This document shows, in pieces, positions 15,001 to 24,455 of a stretch of DNA of 64,000 nucleotides. The stretch lies in contig CANXME010002647.1 of assembly GCA_948144175.1 (NCBI GenBank), forward strand, positions 55,001 through 119,000, read 5' to 3'. The notes beneath the pieces were generated by a model, which saw nothing but the letters and a program-made list of their open reading frames with translations, did no database searches and was not told the DNA's origin. Every line of letters starts with the position of its first letter. Position 1 is the stretch's first letter. Origin of the DNA: Closterium sp. NIES-65 (taxonomy: Eukaryota; Streptophyta; Zygnematophyceae; Desmidiales; Closteriaceae). The translations under genes and the position numbers were made by a program.

Positions 15001-16175
15001 ACACGCGCCGAACTCCGCCCCGATGCTCTCAAGGAAGCGCACGATGTCATGGTTGCTGTAACGCCTCGTTGCGCTGAAGGCTAGATGCTCGAGAATGTGC
15101 GCCACTCCCCTCTCCGCCTCCTCCTCCGCCAGGGACCTGCAGGGCCGCGGGGGAGAAGAATGGGAGGGTTTGCAAGAGAGCTTGAGTATGTGCGCCACGC
15201 CCCGCTCCGCTTCCTCCTCCGCCAGGGACCTGCAAGGCCGCGCGTGGCAGAACGGGGAAGGCGCATGGCGGATGGGGGGAGACGGACGGCAGGTTGGAGG
15301 ATGGTGGGACGGAGGAGTGAGGTGGGGGAAACGAAAGGGAAGTATTCCAAGAGAATTTGAGTGTGCTCTTTGCAAGCACGATGTGATGTGGTGGTTGCTG
15401 TAGCGCCGCGTGGCGCTGAACGCCAGGTGCTCCAGTATGTGCGCCACTCCCCTCTCCGCCTCCTCCTCCGCTAGGGACCTGGCGGAATGGGGGATGGCGG
15501 ATGAGGGAAGGGGGGTGGGGGATAGCGGAAGGGGGGACGCGGAGCGGGAAGGCGGATGGGGGATGGCGGACTGCGGGATGGCGAATAGGGGGAGGCGGAT
15601 GGGGGAAGGCGAATGTGGGAAGGCCAATTGGGGATTGCGGATGAGGGATGACGGATGGGAGACGACGGATGGGGGAGGGGGGACGGCGGATGGTGGATAG
15701 CGGGAGGCGGAAGAGAGTTGGGTGAAAGGATTGGGGCAAAACCACGCTTGAGAATAGTGGAAGTCTTCTGTTCCTTCCCACCCCACTCTCTCTCCTCACC
15801 CCGCTCTCCCCATACGGTCCTCTCCCACGAGAACCAACCCCCATGCTCTTCAGATCCTCACCCCACGCGGACCGCCAGCGCCAACGCGGCGCGGTGCTGC
15901 GGCTTGGCGTTGCGGCGCACGTAGTACGTCACGCCGTTGTCGAGCCGCCCGTGCAACACCGCGCCCTCCGGCCCCAGCGGGATCGCCGCTTTCCGCGACT
16001 CCTCGCTCCTCAAATCCAGGGGCTTTAGCGAACGAAACGACGACACGTGTCCGGCTCCTCCGCTTCTGCCGCTCATCCCGCCGCTGCCGCTTCGTGTGAG
16101 ACTCAGCCGAGTGACGTCAGGCAAAGGTGAATCTAGCGAGGATTCTGGCTGCCGGGGGGGTGATGGTGACGTCAT
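1..16175 (-). CDS. PQQL-like M16 family zinc metalloprotease (3' end outside window)
   Basis: Homologue of the plant insulinase-type (M16) protease typified by Arabidopsis At5g56730. Seventeen exons with compatible phases were traced: 15862-16175 (ATG at 16175), 14890-15136, 14141-14266, 13632-13769, 12375-12515, 11507-11764, 10917-11124, 9827-10421, 9493-9598, 4077-4310, 3176-3340, 2487-2636, 1775-1872, 1398-1482, 914-997, 432-548 and 1-147, about 1071 codons. Exon 2 carries the inverted zinc motif HILEH and the downstream Glu in TVFEL, so the active site looks intact. Exon 8 adds an Ala/Gly/Glu-rich linker between the two halves. The C-terminal half follows the family order (VTEL, GLSEV, YMRVFSGECS, RDPFTAFANR, VIVG, GVRGDLAVAFSCD) and the last visible residues, QENSFWLDR, lie near the family C-terminus, so perhaps 80 residues are missing. 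Nearly every intron contains truncated copies of the adjoining exon. The 5' end is divergent from NF-YC. Confidence 0.93.
1040..1170. repeat. 15-bp tandem repeat
   Basis: About nine units of GCAGTCACATGGCAT with CAG/GAG variants in protease intron 14. Confidence 0.93.
1917..2228. repeat. 24-bp tandem repeat
   Basis: Thirteen units of GTGGGTGGCATGCATGTCAG plus ACYG in protease intron 12. A C/T variant splits the array into two homogeneous blocks. Confidence 0.95.
2715..2835 (-). repeat. 5'-part copy of protease exon 12
   Basis: About 120 bases nearly identical to the start of exon 12 (PITESGLKRVDYSRACEYF to VIVGST) with acceptor TTACAG, upstream of the intact exon (2487-2636). Confidence 0.93.
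3055..3620 (-). repeat. Copies flanking protease exon 11, with 18-bp array
   Basis: A 3'-part copy (YGRRYEFK) at about 3060-3110 lies downstream; a 5'-part copy (LVYQLFACSVRAEAKDIALI) at about 3545-3615 lies upstream. Between exon and upstream copy is an 18-bp array (3386-3555, GGAGATGAAGCATGATTT, about nine units). Confidence 0.92.
3706..3905. repeat. 17-bp tandem repeat
   Basis: About eleven units of CATCCCCTCACTCCCCA, pyrimidine-rich, in protease intron 10. Confidence 0.92.
3950..4015 (-). repeat. 3'-part copy of protease exon 10
   Basis: Keeps KLSSYMRVLSGECSPDDLET and the exon end just downstream of the intact exon. Two 5'-part copies (about 4340-4430 and 4500-4580) lie on the upstream side. 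Confidence 0.9.
4666..8922 (-). CDS. INTS4: INTS4/SIEL-like HEAT-repeat protein nested in an intron of the M16 protease gene
   Basis: A 1418-codon open frame lies wholly inside protease intron 9 (4311-9492), on the same strand. It resembles Integrator subunit 4 (plant SIEL): HEAT/ARM segments such as DDCAHVRLHAVRLVGHV, then LLQAFSKKLK, AAAGAVVVGMEDDYRAVRAA, CSDDVAAIRALALRSL, LASLQDKSLAVRAAGRCLL and a stop just after LLQHAQLYSQAVLLG, in the order seen in INTS4. The family would continue for roughly 300 more residues, so the C-terminus is absent. The frame is padded with Ser/Pro/Gly/Gln and Glu-rich stretches. A 120-bp in-frame duplication (about 6637-6710 and 6757-6830) looks like the exon-copy duplications in neighbouring genes, so parts of this frame may really be introns that happen to be open. 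The start is uncertain. It could be an expressed nested gene, a fragment moved into the intron, or an assembly join. Confidence 0.58.
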   Translation of the reverse strand: MQEDMWGVQKEKGYGEEMGPCPVLRVQMGPPLIRKLRRRCCHSNCSSRFNHGMVDTPADSPAHLPSPLAVWGWWGQRRAQHEQEEDEEGRGEGQQEMQAEGQGMEGEREGVEEGGVRAGEGGLCVCSCKECLHWRPHCMCVEPLGLPSIGPEQEQLQQRQQQQQRGVTPWQVQLVHCLQQLRCVGCEAGGGGSGIRWDALEAKTEGPGARREGRKGGGGREERGDGGVLCGDEVCAVECSLWGLEAALQGAERESSKWRAERGSRSLLCASANRLLLLAAGSELERLLLTWLDGPMLPEVGALSAPVLVVRLLTQIVLLLTRQGRAVANGAAAASSGAGGINVQGCRGTDACTCESRYLCVGLWIKHGRGLGRMAASASEASGSHPPSAITAFASLEKSAAARASCVATASVAASASAHAVAFFLACLSSIPPPTATTDATAATTTPPAADSVLRPLPWCITEQLLHSATVTLNTVNPRKPPTPESTAASQLLLSPLLSRAALAPLLRTLSRHPSHRVRLRLCDLSLALARLLAEAALRERWRVGRKGERVVEGKGGVEVKGKEGAVGGVGGARGEGGEDTSREAEFLPLPRPSTSLVSAYARLLSSALYSAANDSVPSVRAAALGALGEVPWLVVAGEWGGGAGEERRGEDRAEEIQRQLGGEAMRGPCGMGEADRSRAVADGSDESREGDEGGVLLIAVAGMVQRACEAMEDDCAHVRLHAVPHGSGEGNKGGVVLAAVAGMVQRACEGMEDDCAHVRLHAVRLVGHVVAWVRREGVALLLRGEARGRERGGEGVGKQSERGTRVTGTAHQHQQQHQQQHQQQQHQQQQAVTWQAVSDITFLSLSARATDPSPTVRCAALRTTAALVSASPPLLPAPAASSSPSPPPLPAAAPLLLPAPCEAALLQAFSKKLKQPPPPSLCPLPLLLTPSRRSHSDPQLGGRRAKRKKQQEERQQQQQKAVGQGGQGESSECKWLRCLREAAAGAVVVGMEDDYRAVRAAAVAAAAAIATPHTLHTAAPCFNSSTPSIPSSLLPSSSPSLRVALEACSHLIGGCSDDVAAIRALALRSLSRLLLLWGDPLFRFLSSSPIPLVAATAAPSTGGSNDAAATAGITRQEPLLVPSDAPKLAPAPVTTSPTIAPSATTSLLNVVATFSGRRLSAVLASLQDKSLAVRAAGRCLLAVLRPAHSVGVRACVRALLGNMERAVRAGGEEEEEEEGSEGEEGVEGEMGWVDGGGAWGGVGGVGVGGGGEWAAMGGLGRGRKRGRERDGRGRVVGKEGREIQEVLDTLAAIGAACSCHVASMCTELAADVAALKACRGARAATASGCVPTARPPLPSPLYPVPSGGREATRGGKRARGRGRGKGRGEEQRVEQGYVAGLCAVLGAAGKALPFLSALLPPGLLQHAQLYSQAVLLG
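10497..10722 (-). repeat. Two 5'-part copies of protease exon 8
   Basis: Acceptor plus GITAAEVAAVASEI-like sequence at about 10497-10564 and 10650-10722, upstream of exon 8. Confidence 0.9.
11200..11287 (-). repeat. 5'-part copy of protease exon 7
   Basis: VARVQMHGISDRELARARVQ to SAYVES, nearly identical to the intact exon start, with its acceptor. Confidence 0.93.
11845..12070 (-). repeat. Two 5'-part copies of protease exon 6
   Basis: Copies at about 11845-11927 (SAVMVTCKAPVHAMVTPSNY, acceptor present) and 12008-12065 (more decayed). Confidence 0.9.
12605..12790 (-). repeat. Two 5'-part copies of protease exon 5
   Basis: AVVALI.EHFA.K with acceptors at about 12608-12660 and 12748-12792, upstream of exon 5. 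Confidence 0.92.
13040..13372 (-). repeat. Two 3'-part copies of protease exon 4 and 9-bp array
   Basis: Copies at about 13258-13372 and 13040-13085 end at CTCAG|GTGTG like the intact exon (13632-13769). Between them is a 9-bp array, CCCCACATG, at about 13165-13260. Confidence 0.9.
13373..13618. repeat. 18-bp tandem repeat
   Basis: About thirteen near-perfect units of CACGCCCCACGCCCTCCA between protease exon 4 and its copy. Confidence 0.95.
14465..14840 (-). repeat. Three 3'-part copies of protease exon 2
   Basis: Downstream of exon 2, copies at about 14740-14825, 14605-14690 and 14465-14545 keep LQLPVDKPELLPHAISILA and, in the first two, the GAG|GTGAGC-type donor. Confidence 0.93.
15185..15480 (-). 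repeat. Two 5'-part copies of protease exon 2 including the zinc motif
   Basis: Copies at about 15185-15236 (SLAEEEAERGVAHI) and 15390-15480 (through HILEHLAFSATRRYSNH) each have a CAG acceptor; the second duplicates the HXXEH site. Confidence 0.93.
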
Positions 16176-17488
16176 GATGACGCTAGCCGCGGGATCTAGA
16201 ATGTCTGAACCAAATCTCTCAAGGAAACGAATCGGCTAAATCCTGAAGTCGATAGTAATGACGACAGAAACTCAGCTTGAGAATAAGTGAGGAGTAACGA
16301 CGGAACGTGCAGCGGCTCACTGGTCGGGATATGCAGAGGCCGTGCTGGAACGGGCGAAAGACAGACGGCAAAAGGAACTGGCTTACAGTCGGGATTCTGC
16401 GATGAATGGACCGACTGAAGGGAGAAACTAATTGAGACCAAGGAACTAACGCCAAAATATAGATTCTCCCGTGTGACCGTTGTTCTCCTTGCAGGCCAGC
16501 CCTGTAAAAGGAATAAGAAGCCTTGCATCATTGCAGCTTCTTACAAAAAGAATTTAAAGACTCTCGGATCCACAAGATGCATATATACAAGGGAATACAG
16601 TATTATCTTAGTCTGATTGCTTCACTGGAAGGATGGCTGTACCCGTTTTAGAAGCTCAAACGGCCAGGTTTCTGAGCTAGGGTTTCAATTCCTTTCATGG
16701 ATCAATTTCAATCCAACGGCTCATCGGTTACTTCGCTAGGCTCGACTCTGAGATCTGGCTGCTTCGTCCAGCCAACTGTTGCAAAAAAGAGCACCTGGGG
16801 TTTCCAAACCTGCTCGTTTGGCTTCTCCCCTTCATCCGTCCGTCCGTCCCACCTGTCCCTCCTCATCCATTGCTTCACGCTCAACCGCTCCCTGCTTCTA
16901 GGCTCAAAACGCCATTGATCGCCCGCCAGTCGCCGCATCTCACTCGTCCGTTTACCTCCCTAGCTTGCATCTCACCGTCCTGCAAAACTTGGACGCCCTC
17001 CGCTCGCCTCTCACAGTTCAGAGTTTCCCAGTTCAATCTGATTCGTTGCTCTCCCCAGAGGTACGCACTACCACTCGTTTTGGTTCCCCCATGATTTCAC
17101 TACTCTTTTAGCACCAGTTACGATACCTAAATTCGGCAGACTATATATTTAGTCTGGAAGCCGTTACTCGAGTTCTCCTGTATTTCTGGCTTATCGATGC
17201 ACCTGGCCTCACGTCGCCGCAATATCTGTCTGGTCCTACGGTTGTGGCTAGTCTGCGTTACCACTTTTCACACCCGACCTTTCATTGATATGATGATCGT
17301 CTCGTCCTCCGTTAGGATACTTGGTTCAGCGACATTTATTACATAACCATTGAGTCAATATTTTGGACATTCGTTGTCGCTTAACTCTACGATCCGTGTC
17401 CTGGTTTATTGTGGCAGGTCTTTCGTCAACCAAGTCAACGAGGTTGTTTCACTACGTTGCGGTGGGCAGTCTTTAAAGGTATCTCGTC
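16176..17488. other. Spacer and 5'UTR region between M16 protease and NF-YC
   Basis: Divergent promoters; the right half includes the probable NF-YC 5'UTR intron. A TGACGTCA element overlaps the protease start codon (16168-16175). Confidence 0.5.
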
Positions 17489-18340
17489 ATGGCGCAGCAG
17501 CCTGGCATGATAAATATTCCCGGTCAGCCAGGCCAGATGGCCTATGCTGCCGCGATGGGTCAACCGACAATGGCTCCTCACATGATGGCACAATACCAGA
17601 CGAACCCATCTGCGGCGGCTGGTGCTGCTGGATCCGTGCCTGCTGCTCAAGTGGGGTCGCTACCCGCTGGCGCACCTGGGTACCAGCCTCAGGCGCTGCA
17701 GCAGCAGTTGCAGTATCAGCACCTCCAGCAGCAACACCAGCAGCAGCTGCAGAGCTTCTGGCAGCAGCAGATGCGTGACGTGGAGCACGCGAATGATTTC
17801 AAGAACCATCAGCTTCCGCTCGCGCGTATTAAGAAGATCATGAAGGCTGACGAGGACGTTCGCATGATAAGTGCAGAAGCGCCTGTGGTTTTCGCGAAGG
17901 CTTGCGAAATGTTTATTTTGGAGCTAACCCTGCGTTCCTGGATTCACACAGAAGAGAACAAGCGTCGCACCCTGCAGAAGAATGACATTGCTGGCGCTAT
18001 AACGCGGACGGACATTTTCGACTTCCTGGTAGATATTGTCCCTCGTGATGAGTTGCGTGAAGAGGGAGGCGTAGTGGGAGCTGTTGGGGTCGGGGCTGGT
18101 GCAGCAGCCAGCGCTTTGGGCGCCGTCCCGCGCCCGCCTGTAGGTATGCCTGGCGCAGCAGATCTGCCGTTTGGTGGCATGTATTATATGCCGCAGACTG
18201 CTGCACCAACTGCGGCCACCATGCAGCAGCCTACTGCAGCCATTATGGCACAGCATCAGATGATGGTCAACAGGCATGCCATGGGAATGGATCCTTCCAT
18301 GTACGGCCAGCAGCAGCAACAACAGCAGCAGCAACAGCAG

Positions 18341-18405
<65 letters not shown>

Positions 18406-18520
18406 GGCTCAGGCTGCCCAGCAGCAGCAGCAGCGGGCTGCAAATGCCATGGCAGGGATGGGTTACATGCAGCAAATGCCTCAACAGATGTGGCAGCAGC
18501 AAGGAATGCCACCTCAGTGA
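17489..18520 (+). CDS. NF-YC: NF-YC (HAP5) histone-fold transcription factor subunit
   Basis: 343 residues in one exon. The histone-fold core runs from about residue 108 to 188: [51 protein letters not shown], and [20 protein letters not shown], the diagnostic NF-YC pattern. The protein dimerises with NF-YB and joins NF-YA to bind CCAAT boxes in the nucleus. The N-terminus is Gln/Ala/Pro-rich with LQSFW just before the core, as in plant NF-YC. The C-terminus has an unusually long CAG/CAA-coded polyglutamine tract (about 18308-18440). A likely 5'UTR intron runs 17061-17417 (GAG|GTACGC to TGGCAG). The gene is divergent from the M16 protease and, unlike its neighbours, carries no exon copies. 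Confidence 0.97.
18308..18440 (+). repeat. CAG/CAA polyglutamine tract in NF-YC
   Basis: Mixed CAG and CAA codons give more than 30 consecutive Gln, then Ala-interrupted Gln. The interruptions argue for selection at protein level or for stabilised repeat length. Length polymorphism between strains is likely. Confidence 0.95.
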
Positions 18521-19688
18521 TTCATTGCTAGAGTCTGAATAGCATTGCATGCCTTTGATTTGCCAAGGGAGGGAAGGGCCTTCAATGATTTCTTGAGTTG
18601 CCTTTTAGGTCAAGCCAGCTGTTTGTACAAACCACTGGATAGTGTTTTGATTTGTTTTTTTGCACTTCGGAGGGAGTATCACGGACTATCTGATGTGAAC
18701 AATTTATTGAGGTTGCAATATGCTTTGGGCTGCTCCATTAGATCGTTAGTGAGTCGTGAGAAGCTGTTCCTTCGTACGCGGACAATCCATGTGCGCATGG
18801 AATTGCTGAAATTGCGCAATACCGCAGCTAGCTCTACCGAATCAACTTTACAGGCACTTCTCGAGTCGGAGTTGTGTACAGTAAATCATACCACACAAGC
18901 CCCACCAAGACCCCAAATTAGCCGACATCGCGCCTCGCTACTTCCGCCGCCCTTGAACAAGAGAAGGGACCCTCACAGCGCGTTCCGCACATCGGCTTTT
19001 GAAGACTCTAGCACCTGGTTCGCGAGTGTGGCTGCCAACAGCGACGAAGCAGGAATCCAGCATTCAGAAAGTTGGTTACACACAACAAAATTCGCCATCC
19101 CATGACTCTATGGGACTCTTCAGGAAATAAACATATCCTGAAATTATCCTGGTTCGTCTTCTGGAATTTTCAGATCAGATGCCCCTGCAACGTTTTAGTC
19201 GGCGGTGGAGCAGACTCCCTCGTCTCAAAGAATCCATGGTTGCTCCTGATAACTCGATTCGCTCCAGAACCCCTGTTTGTCTCCGTAAGCCATTTTGGCT
19301 CGTTTATCTCCTCCCTGGCTCCGCCAGATTTAACAGGAGGCCCTTGCGCACATTGCGATGCGATGCGGCTCGCTAATATGTCCTCACTCTTCTGTCGTCG
19401 TCATCCGTCGTCGTAGTAGGCGTTACATGGTGCATTCGTCGCCCTCGCAGCGCGCTGCAGCAGTTTCACCTCCGCTATCGCTCGTCCCCGCTAAGGACCG
19501 ACTCGCTTTGTAGCAATAGCTCCGCTTGCATTTGACTGAATCGCCACGCTAGATTTCACGGACTTCGGATACTGCGTACGCCTGAATTCGACTCTGAAAA
19601 GGCTTCCAAAAGCACATCCGGATATTCTTTATAGTTGTTTGAAAATCAATAGCGTTTTGTTTAAAAATATCTTGTCTTTTGACTGTTG
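18521..19688. other. NF-YC 3'UTR and TBL upstream region
   Basis: 1.17 kb. A 186-codon frame (18545-19105) begins in the NF-YC 3'UTR and resembles no family, so it is not called. AATAAA occurs near 19124. Confidence 0.45.
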
Positions 19689-22600
19689 ATGCTGCATATT
19701 CACGCGTTATATTACACGACCATGCGACTCCTGGGCACGCGTGCGATAGAATCGATAGCGCAGCAGCGGCAAGAGCACAATCAACGGTCATGGATGAAGC
19801 ACCAGCGACGAGAATTCCATAAGTTGTGGGCGACGCGTCTTCTGATGTCGTGCCTGATGACTACCGCCTTGCTGAGCGGGTCTCGCGGAGCAATTGACGG
19901 CGTAATTCGCGCAGGCTCCAGTGAGTAGCCTCACATTCGGAATTTCCGGAAGCCCTTTTTTTACAAAACATTGCATGGATCGAAACAAAGGAAACCATTT
20001 TCCTCTTCCTTTTCCTCCCCCACACCCTGCAGCAAGCACGCCTTACTTGAGGCGCCACAAAACATTTCCCCTACTCCCTTCTCCAACTCCACCGATCTCC
20101 TTCTCCTTTCCCCTTCCGGACCTCTTTCCCTCCCCTCTTCCCCCCTTTCCCCATCCCCTTCCCCATTCCCCAGCAGCGCCCGTCAAGCCTCCCCAGCGCG
20201 CATGGAACTGCACCATTTCCCGCGGAATGTGGGTGCCTTCCAGAAAGCTTCCGAGGTACAACGGCGCATCGTGTCCGTTCATCCGGTCGTCGCACAACTG
20301 TCGGCGGCAGGGACGGACGAACTTCGACTATGAAAAGCTGCAGTGGTGGGTAAGTCGGATTGTGGGCTATTCTCATAAGGTGGACGGCACGTGGTAACAG
20401 CAGGGACAGCCGCAGCGGACAAATCTCGACTACGAGAAGCTTCAGTGGCTGGTGAACCGGGTCTGACAAGGGTGCTGGATCAACTCTTGACAACAGTGGC
20501 AGCCAGGACGGATGGACTTGGAGCATCAGAAGCGACGACGGCGAGTGGGATGGGGTGCGAGGATGCTCTGAGCTGAGACAGTCTCACAACAGCTGCAGGG
20601 GCGGACGGGCTTTGAGTATCAGAAGCTGCAGTGGCGGGCGAATGCAGAAGCTTGGAGTTATTCCAGAGTCACAACAGCAGCGACACCAGGGGCGGACGGG
20701 CTTTGATGGTGGTGGAGATGGTGGATTCTGTCTGAACATACCTCGCGGACTCAGTAGGGGGATCAACTTACCTCCGTGTCTTCAAGCTTCCCCCCTCTCC
20801 TCCCTCTCCCCCCTCTCTCCCTCTCCGACCTCTCCCCCCTCTCCCCATTCTCCCCCCTCTCTCCCTCTCCCCGCCTACGTAGCCATTACGGTGCACCGTA
20901 CAGCGCTTAACCCCAGCAGTTCAAAAACAGGCTGGTGGTGCTGCTAAGAGATTCTGACTGTAACGAATCAGCCCATCTGCACCCCTCTTCCCACTCCCCA
21001 CCAGCACCCCTCTTCCCACTCCCCACAATACAGCGCTTGACACCAATTCGACTTTTGAGGCGCCTCAAAAGGGTTCAATCACCCTCACTCTCACCACACT
21101 CACTCTCCTCACACTCCTCCGTCCCCTCCTCTGCAGACCATTGGATGCAAGGTGCAGCGCCTCACCCCAGCGCGCCTCGTGCAGCAGTTCAAGAACAAGC
21201 TGGTGGTGGTGCTGGGGGACTCGGTCTCCAAGAACCTCACCAATTTCGTTTAAGAACAAACTCAATCCCCCAAACTCAATCCCCCCCCACTCCTCCCTCT
21301 CCCCTCTCCCAGCCCATAGGGTGCACGGTGCAGCGATTAACCCCAGCGCGCCTCGTGCAGCAGTTCAAGAACAAGCTGGTGGTGGTGCTGGGGGACTCGG
21401 TCTCTAAGAACCTCGCGGATTCAATCAAGTGCACGCTGCATGCTGCCAATCCCCGATCTATTAAGACGTTCCGCCTTGCCAGCGGAAAAACAGAGCTTGC
21501 AGGGACGTGGGTGAGTGAGTGAGTGAGTGAGCGGGTGAGTGGGTGAGTGTGTGTCAGATGCATTGGTGGGTGAGTCAGTGTGTGTGAGTGAGGGCGTGTG
21601 AGAGGGGCATTGGCGGCCGAGTGAGGGTGTCAAGTGCACGCTGCATATAGAAACACCCCAGTCCATCAAGACGTTTCGCGTTGCCAGTGGAAACACAGAG
21701 CTCGCAGGGACATGGGTGAGTGTATGAGGCTTTGGTCCGTGATTTAGAGTGTGTGAGAAGCATTGGTGGGTGAGTGAGGGTGTAAATTGCACGCTGCATG
21801 CCGCCCTGTCCTGATACATCGAGATTTCCGCTTTACCAGCTGAAAGACAGAGCTTGCAGGGACAGTGGTGAGTGTATGTGGCTCCGGATTGTGAATGAGT
21901 GTTAGTGAGAGGCATTGGTGGGTGAGTGAGGGTGGCAAGTGCACGCTCCATGCTGCCCCCTGGCCTGTTCCAACAAGTCGTTTCGCCTTGCTGGCGGAAG
22001 ACGGAGGTCGCATGGACATGGGTGAGTGAGTTGGTGAGTGTGTAGGGCGTTGGTGGGTGGGAGAGTGGAGTGAGTGTGCGTCAGAGGCATTGGTGGGAGA
22101 GAGAGTGTGTGTGTCGTCTGGTGGGTGAGTGAGAGTCACACCTGGGTAAGTGAGTGTGGGTGATTGAGATGCACCGGTGAGAGAGTGAGCGGCATCGGTG
22201 GTTGCGTGAACCAGCCTGTGTTGAGAAAGAGCTTGCAAGGAAGCTGGGTAAGTGAGTCAGGCAGGTATCTGTGGGTGTGTGGGTGTGCCAAACAGTGAAG
22301 TAGAGCTGTCTGGCACCTTGGTGAGTGGGTGTCTGTGAGTGTGTAAACCAACCTGGGGGTTTGAGTTTGCCTTGTTTGTATACACTCGTGCTGTTGTTCT
22401 TCAATCGCCACTTTTCTGTTTGACACGTGTTTGAAGAAGTGTTTTGAGACGTCTCAAAACTCGTGCTGTTGTTCTTCAATCGCCACTTTTCTGTTTGACA
22501 CGTGTTTGAAGAAGTGTTTTGAGACGTCTCAAAACTCGTGCTGTTGTTCTTCAATCGCCACTTTTCTGTTTGACACGTGTTTGAAGAAGTGTTTTGAGAC

Positions 22601-24455
22601 GTCTCAAAACTCGTGCTGTTGTTCTTCAATCGCCACTTTTCTGTTTGACAAGGGATCACTTCACGCCTTTTTGATGGTGCAACTTTCTCAACCCTACCTC
22701 TTCACCCCCCTCCCAACCACACCACACCAGCCCCATTCCTCCCTTTAACCCTATCCCTCCCCCACCCTGCTCTCCATCCCCGTCATTAGATCCCTCGCTA
22801 CAACATCCGGTTCGTGTCGGTGTTCTCAACGCACCTCAACAACGCAACTTCCCTGGAGGGCCAACCCAACGCTCAAGACATCAAGGCGCTGTCGCAACAA
22901 CCCGAGAGCTTGGAGTCAGTTGGAGGGAGGAGCACGGATAGGAATGGAACAGCTGAGGGGATTGCAAGGAGCGCTAATACGGTGGAGAGGATTGAGACGA
23001 TGGCCAATCAGCAGTCGCAGCGGATCGATCTGGACCAATTGGATCCACGCGTTGTGGATCTTCTGCCACTCGCTGATATCATCATTTTCCAGGCAAGCTG
23101 CCTTTGGGAGTCATTATGGAGTAGACCACTGTGACCATTTTCCAGGAAACCTGCTTGAATTGAACTCATATGGTGCAAGAAAAAATATTAGCTTTTGGGT
23201 CGAATTTCACTGTCCCAACCAGCCCACCGTGGCATTCTTGCAGGCGACCAACTGGTGGTACTCCCCCTCCAACCAATACTACCTCAAGAACCGCCGAGTC
23301 AACTCATGAGGTGCCACAAGATTTGCCTGTCTGTCCCAATCCACCATTGCACCAATGCAGGCGACCAACTGGTGGTACTCCCCCTCCAACCAGTACTACC
23401 TCAAGAACCGCCGAGTGAACCTGACTCGCAGCAATGCATACGCCATCGGTCTCACCACGCTCAGGAACTATGTCACTCGCTCGGCCCTAGCGGCTGCTCG
23501 CGGCTTGAAGGGGTTCAAGGGGAAGGCGGTGCTGCTGGGTGCTTCGCCCTCCCACTACAATATACCTGTGCCGGGGGTCAAACCGGGGTTCTGTGAAGTG
23601 CAGGAGATGATGACGCTGCCGCAGGTGAGCAGTTCGGGGTGATGACTTGGCATGTGGTGAGCGGATGGGGGGATGACGTTGCATGTGGTGAGCGGATGGG
23701 GGGATGGCGTGGCATCAGGTGGGTCATGCCTGCCAGAAGAAAAGAGGATGACATCCTGGGTTGCAAGAAGTGGAGAGTGCAGATTCCCTTAGAAATGTCC
23801 CCTGTCCATTCATTCCTACCATCTGATTCTCTCCACCCATCCCCCACCAGAGGTTTCTGTAGTGCATTTTCATAAAACCATTCCTTCCTTTGCAATGACC
23901 ACAACTCCCTGTGGTAACCCCATTCCTTGACTGCAGCAACCCAATCCACACTCAGAATTCTTGCTTACTTATTCCTCTCCGTTGCATTCCCTTCCCCCCT
24001 TCAGACAGTTGACTTCCGCAGAAGCGATGTGAAGACCAATGTGTTCAGAGAGGTGCAGAGGCGGGTGCTGAGGGACTCGGTGATTCGCTACGTGGACGTG
24101 GGGCCAATGAGTGACTGGCGCCCAGACGGGCACCTGCAGAACTGGATAGTGTCAAGTGAGTTATCTCGTCTGGTCTACATTTATTTAAAAAATTGCACTG
24201 GCTCTGCAAATCGGGACATGAATGTGGGCTGGTGTTTGATTAGCAGACCAATGGTAACTGAGGATGTGTGGCTGAAAAGGAAAACGTGTTGCAGACAAAG
24301 TTGATATGTTATGGGTGTTTCATAACCCACTCTTATTGTGCTTCCGGTTCACCCTCGCAGGTGGCTCAACCAAGAAGAATGACTGCTTGCACTGGTGTGA
24401 GGCTGGGGTCACAGATGCATGGCTGGAGATGGTCCATAATACACTACTATTCTGA
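19689..24455 (+). CDS. Trichome birefringence-like (TBL/DUF231) wall polysaccharide O-acetyltransferase
   Basis: Seven exons with matching phases: 19689-19920, 20174-20349, 21313-21510, 22790-23092, 23361-23624, 24005-24155 and 24361-24455, 472 residues. Order of parts: N-terminal signal-anchor (LLMSCLMTTALL), PMR5N Cys-rich segment (WNCTISRGMWVP, CPFIRSSHNCRRQGR, FDYEKLQWW), the GDS esterase motif in VVVLGDSVSKN, a middle segment ending in DIIIFQATNWW, and the C-terminal DxxH motif in DCLHWCEAGVTDAW. GDS and DxxH supply the catalytic triad in this Golgi family, which acetylates xylan, mannan or pectin; the substrate cannot be told here. Intron 4 is GC-AG (CAG|GCAAGC). The ATG at 19689 is the first in frame; another at 19722 would still keep the anchor. 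The spacing to the convergent SGF29 gene is only 277 bp. Confidence 0.93.
20399..20720 (+). repeat. Truncated copies of the 3' end of TBL exon 2
   Basis: Two or three degenerate copies of the GRTNFDYEKLQW segment lie downstream of exon 2, near 20410-20460, 20590-20650 and 20690-20720. They keep the 3' part of the exon; reading frames are broken by stops soon after. Confidence 0.75.
20884..22250 (+). repeat. Series of partial copies flanking TBL exon 3 (GDS exon)
   Basis: Upstream of the intact exon (21313-21510), copies near 20884, 21030 and 21138-21252 start at the acceptor side (TVQRLTP-like) and stop part way; the last retains GDSVSKNL then hits a stop. Downstream, copies at about 21630-21715, 21785-21866, 21935-22020 and 22215-22250 keep only the 3' half (CTLH..., LAGTW) followed by GTGAGT or GTAAGT donors, with decay increasing away from the exon. 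Confidence 0.85.
22386..22650 (+). repeat. 75-bp tandem repeat containing a perfect 20-bp palindrome
   Basis: About 3.5 near-identical units of 75 bp in TBL intron 3. Each junction has the palindrome GTTTTGAGACGTCTCAAAAC, at 22441-22460, 22516-22535 and 22591-22610. Confidence 0.95.
23243..23308 (+). repeat. 5'-part copy of TBL exon 5
   Basis: Acceptor TTGCAG followed by the first 60 bases of exon 5 (ATNWWYSPSNQYYLKNRRV) nearly unchanged, then a stop. It sits about 100 bp upstream of the intact exon. Confidence 0.9.

Noticed and set aside
18545-19105. 186-codon plus-strand frame after NF-YC
   Set aside because: Begins in the probable 3'UTR, resembles no family and has no splice or codon support.
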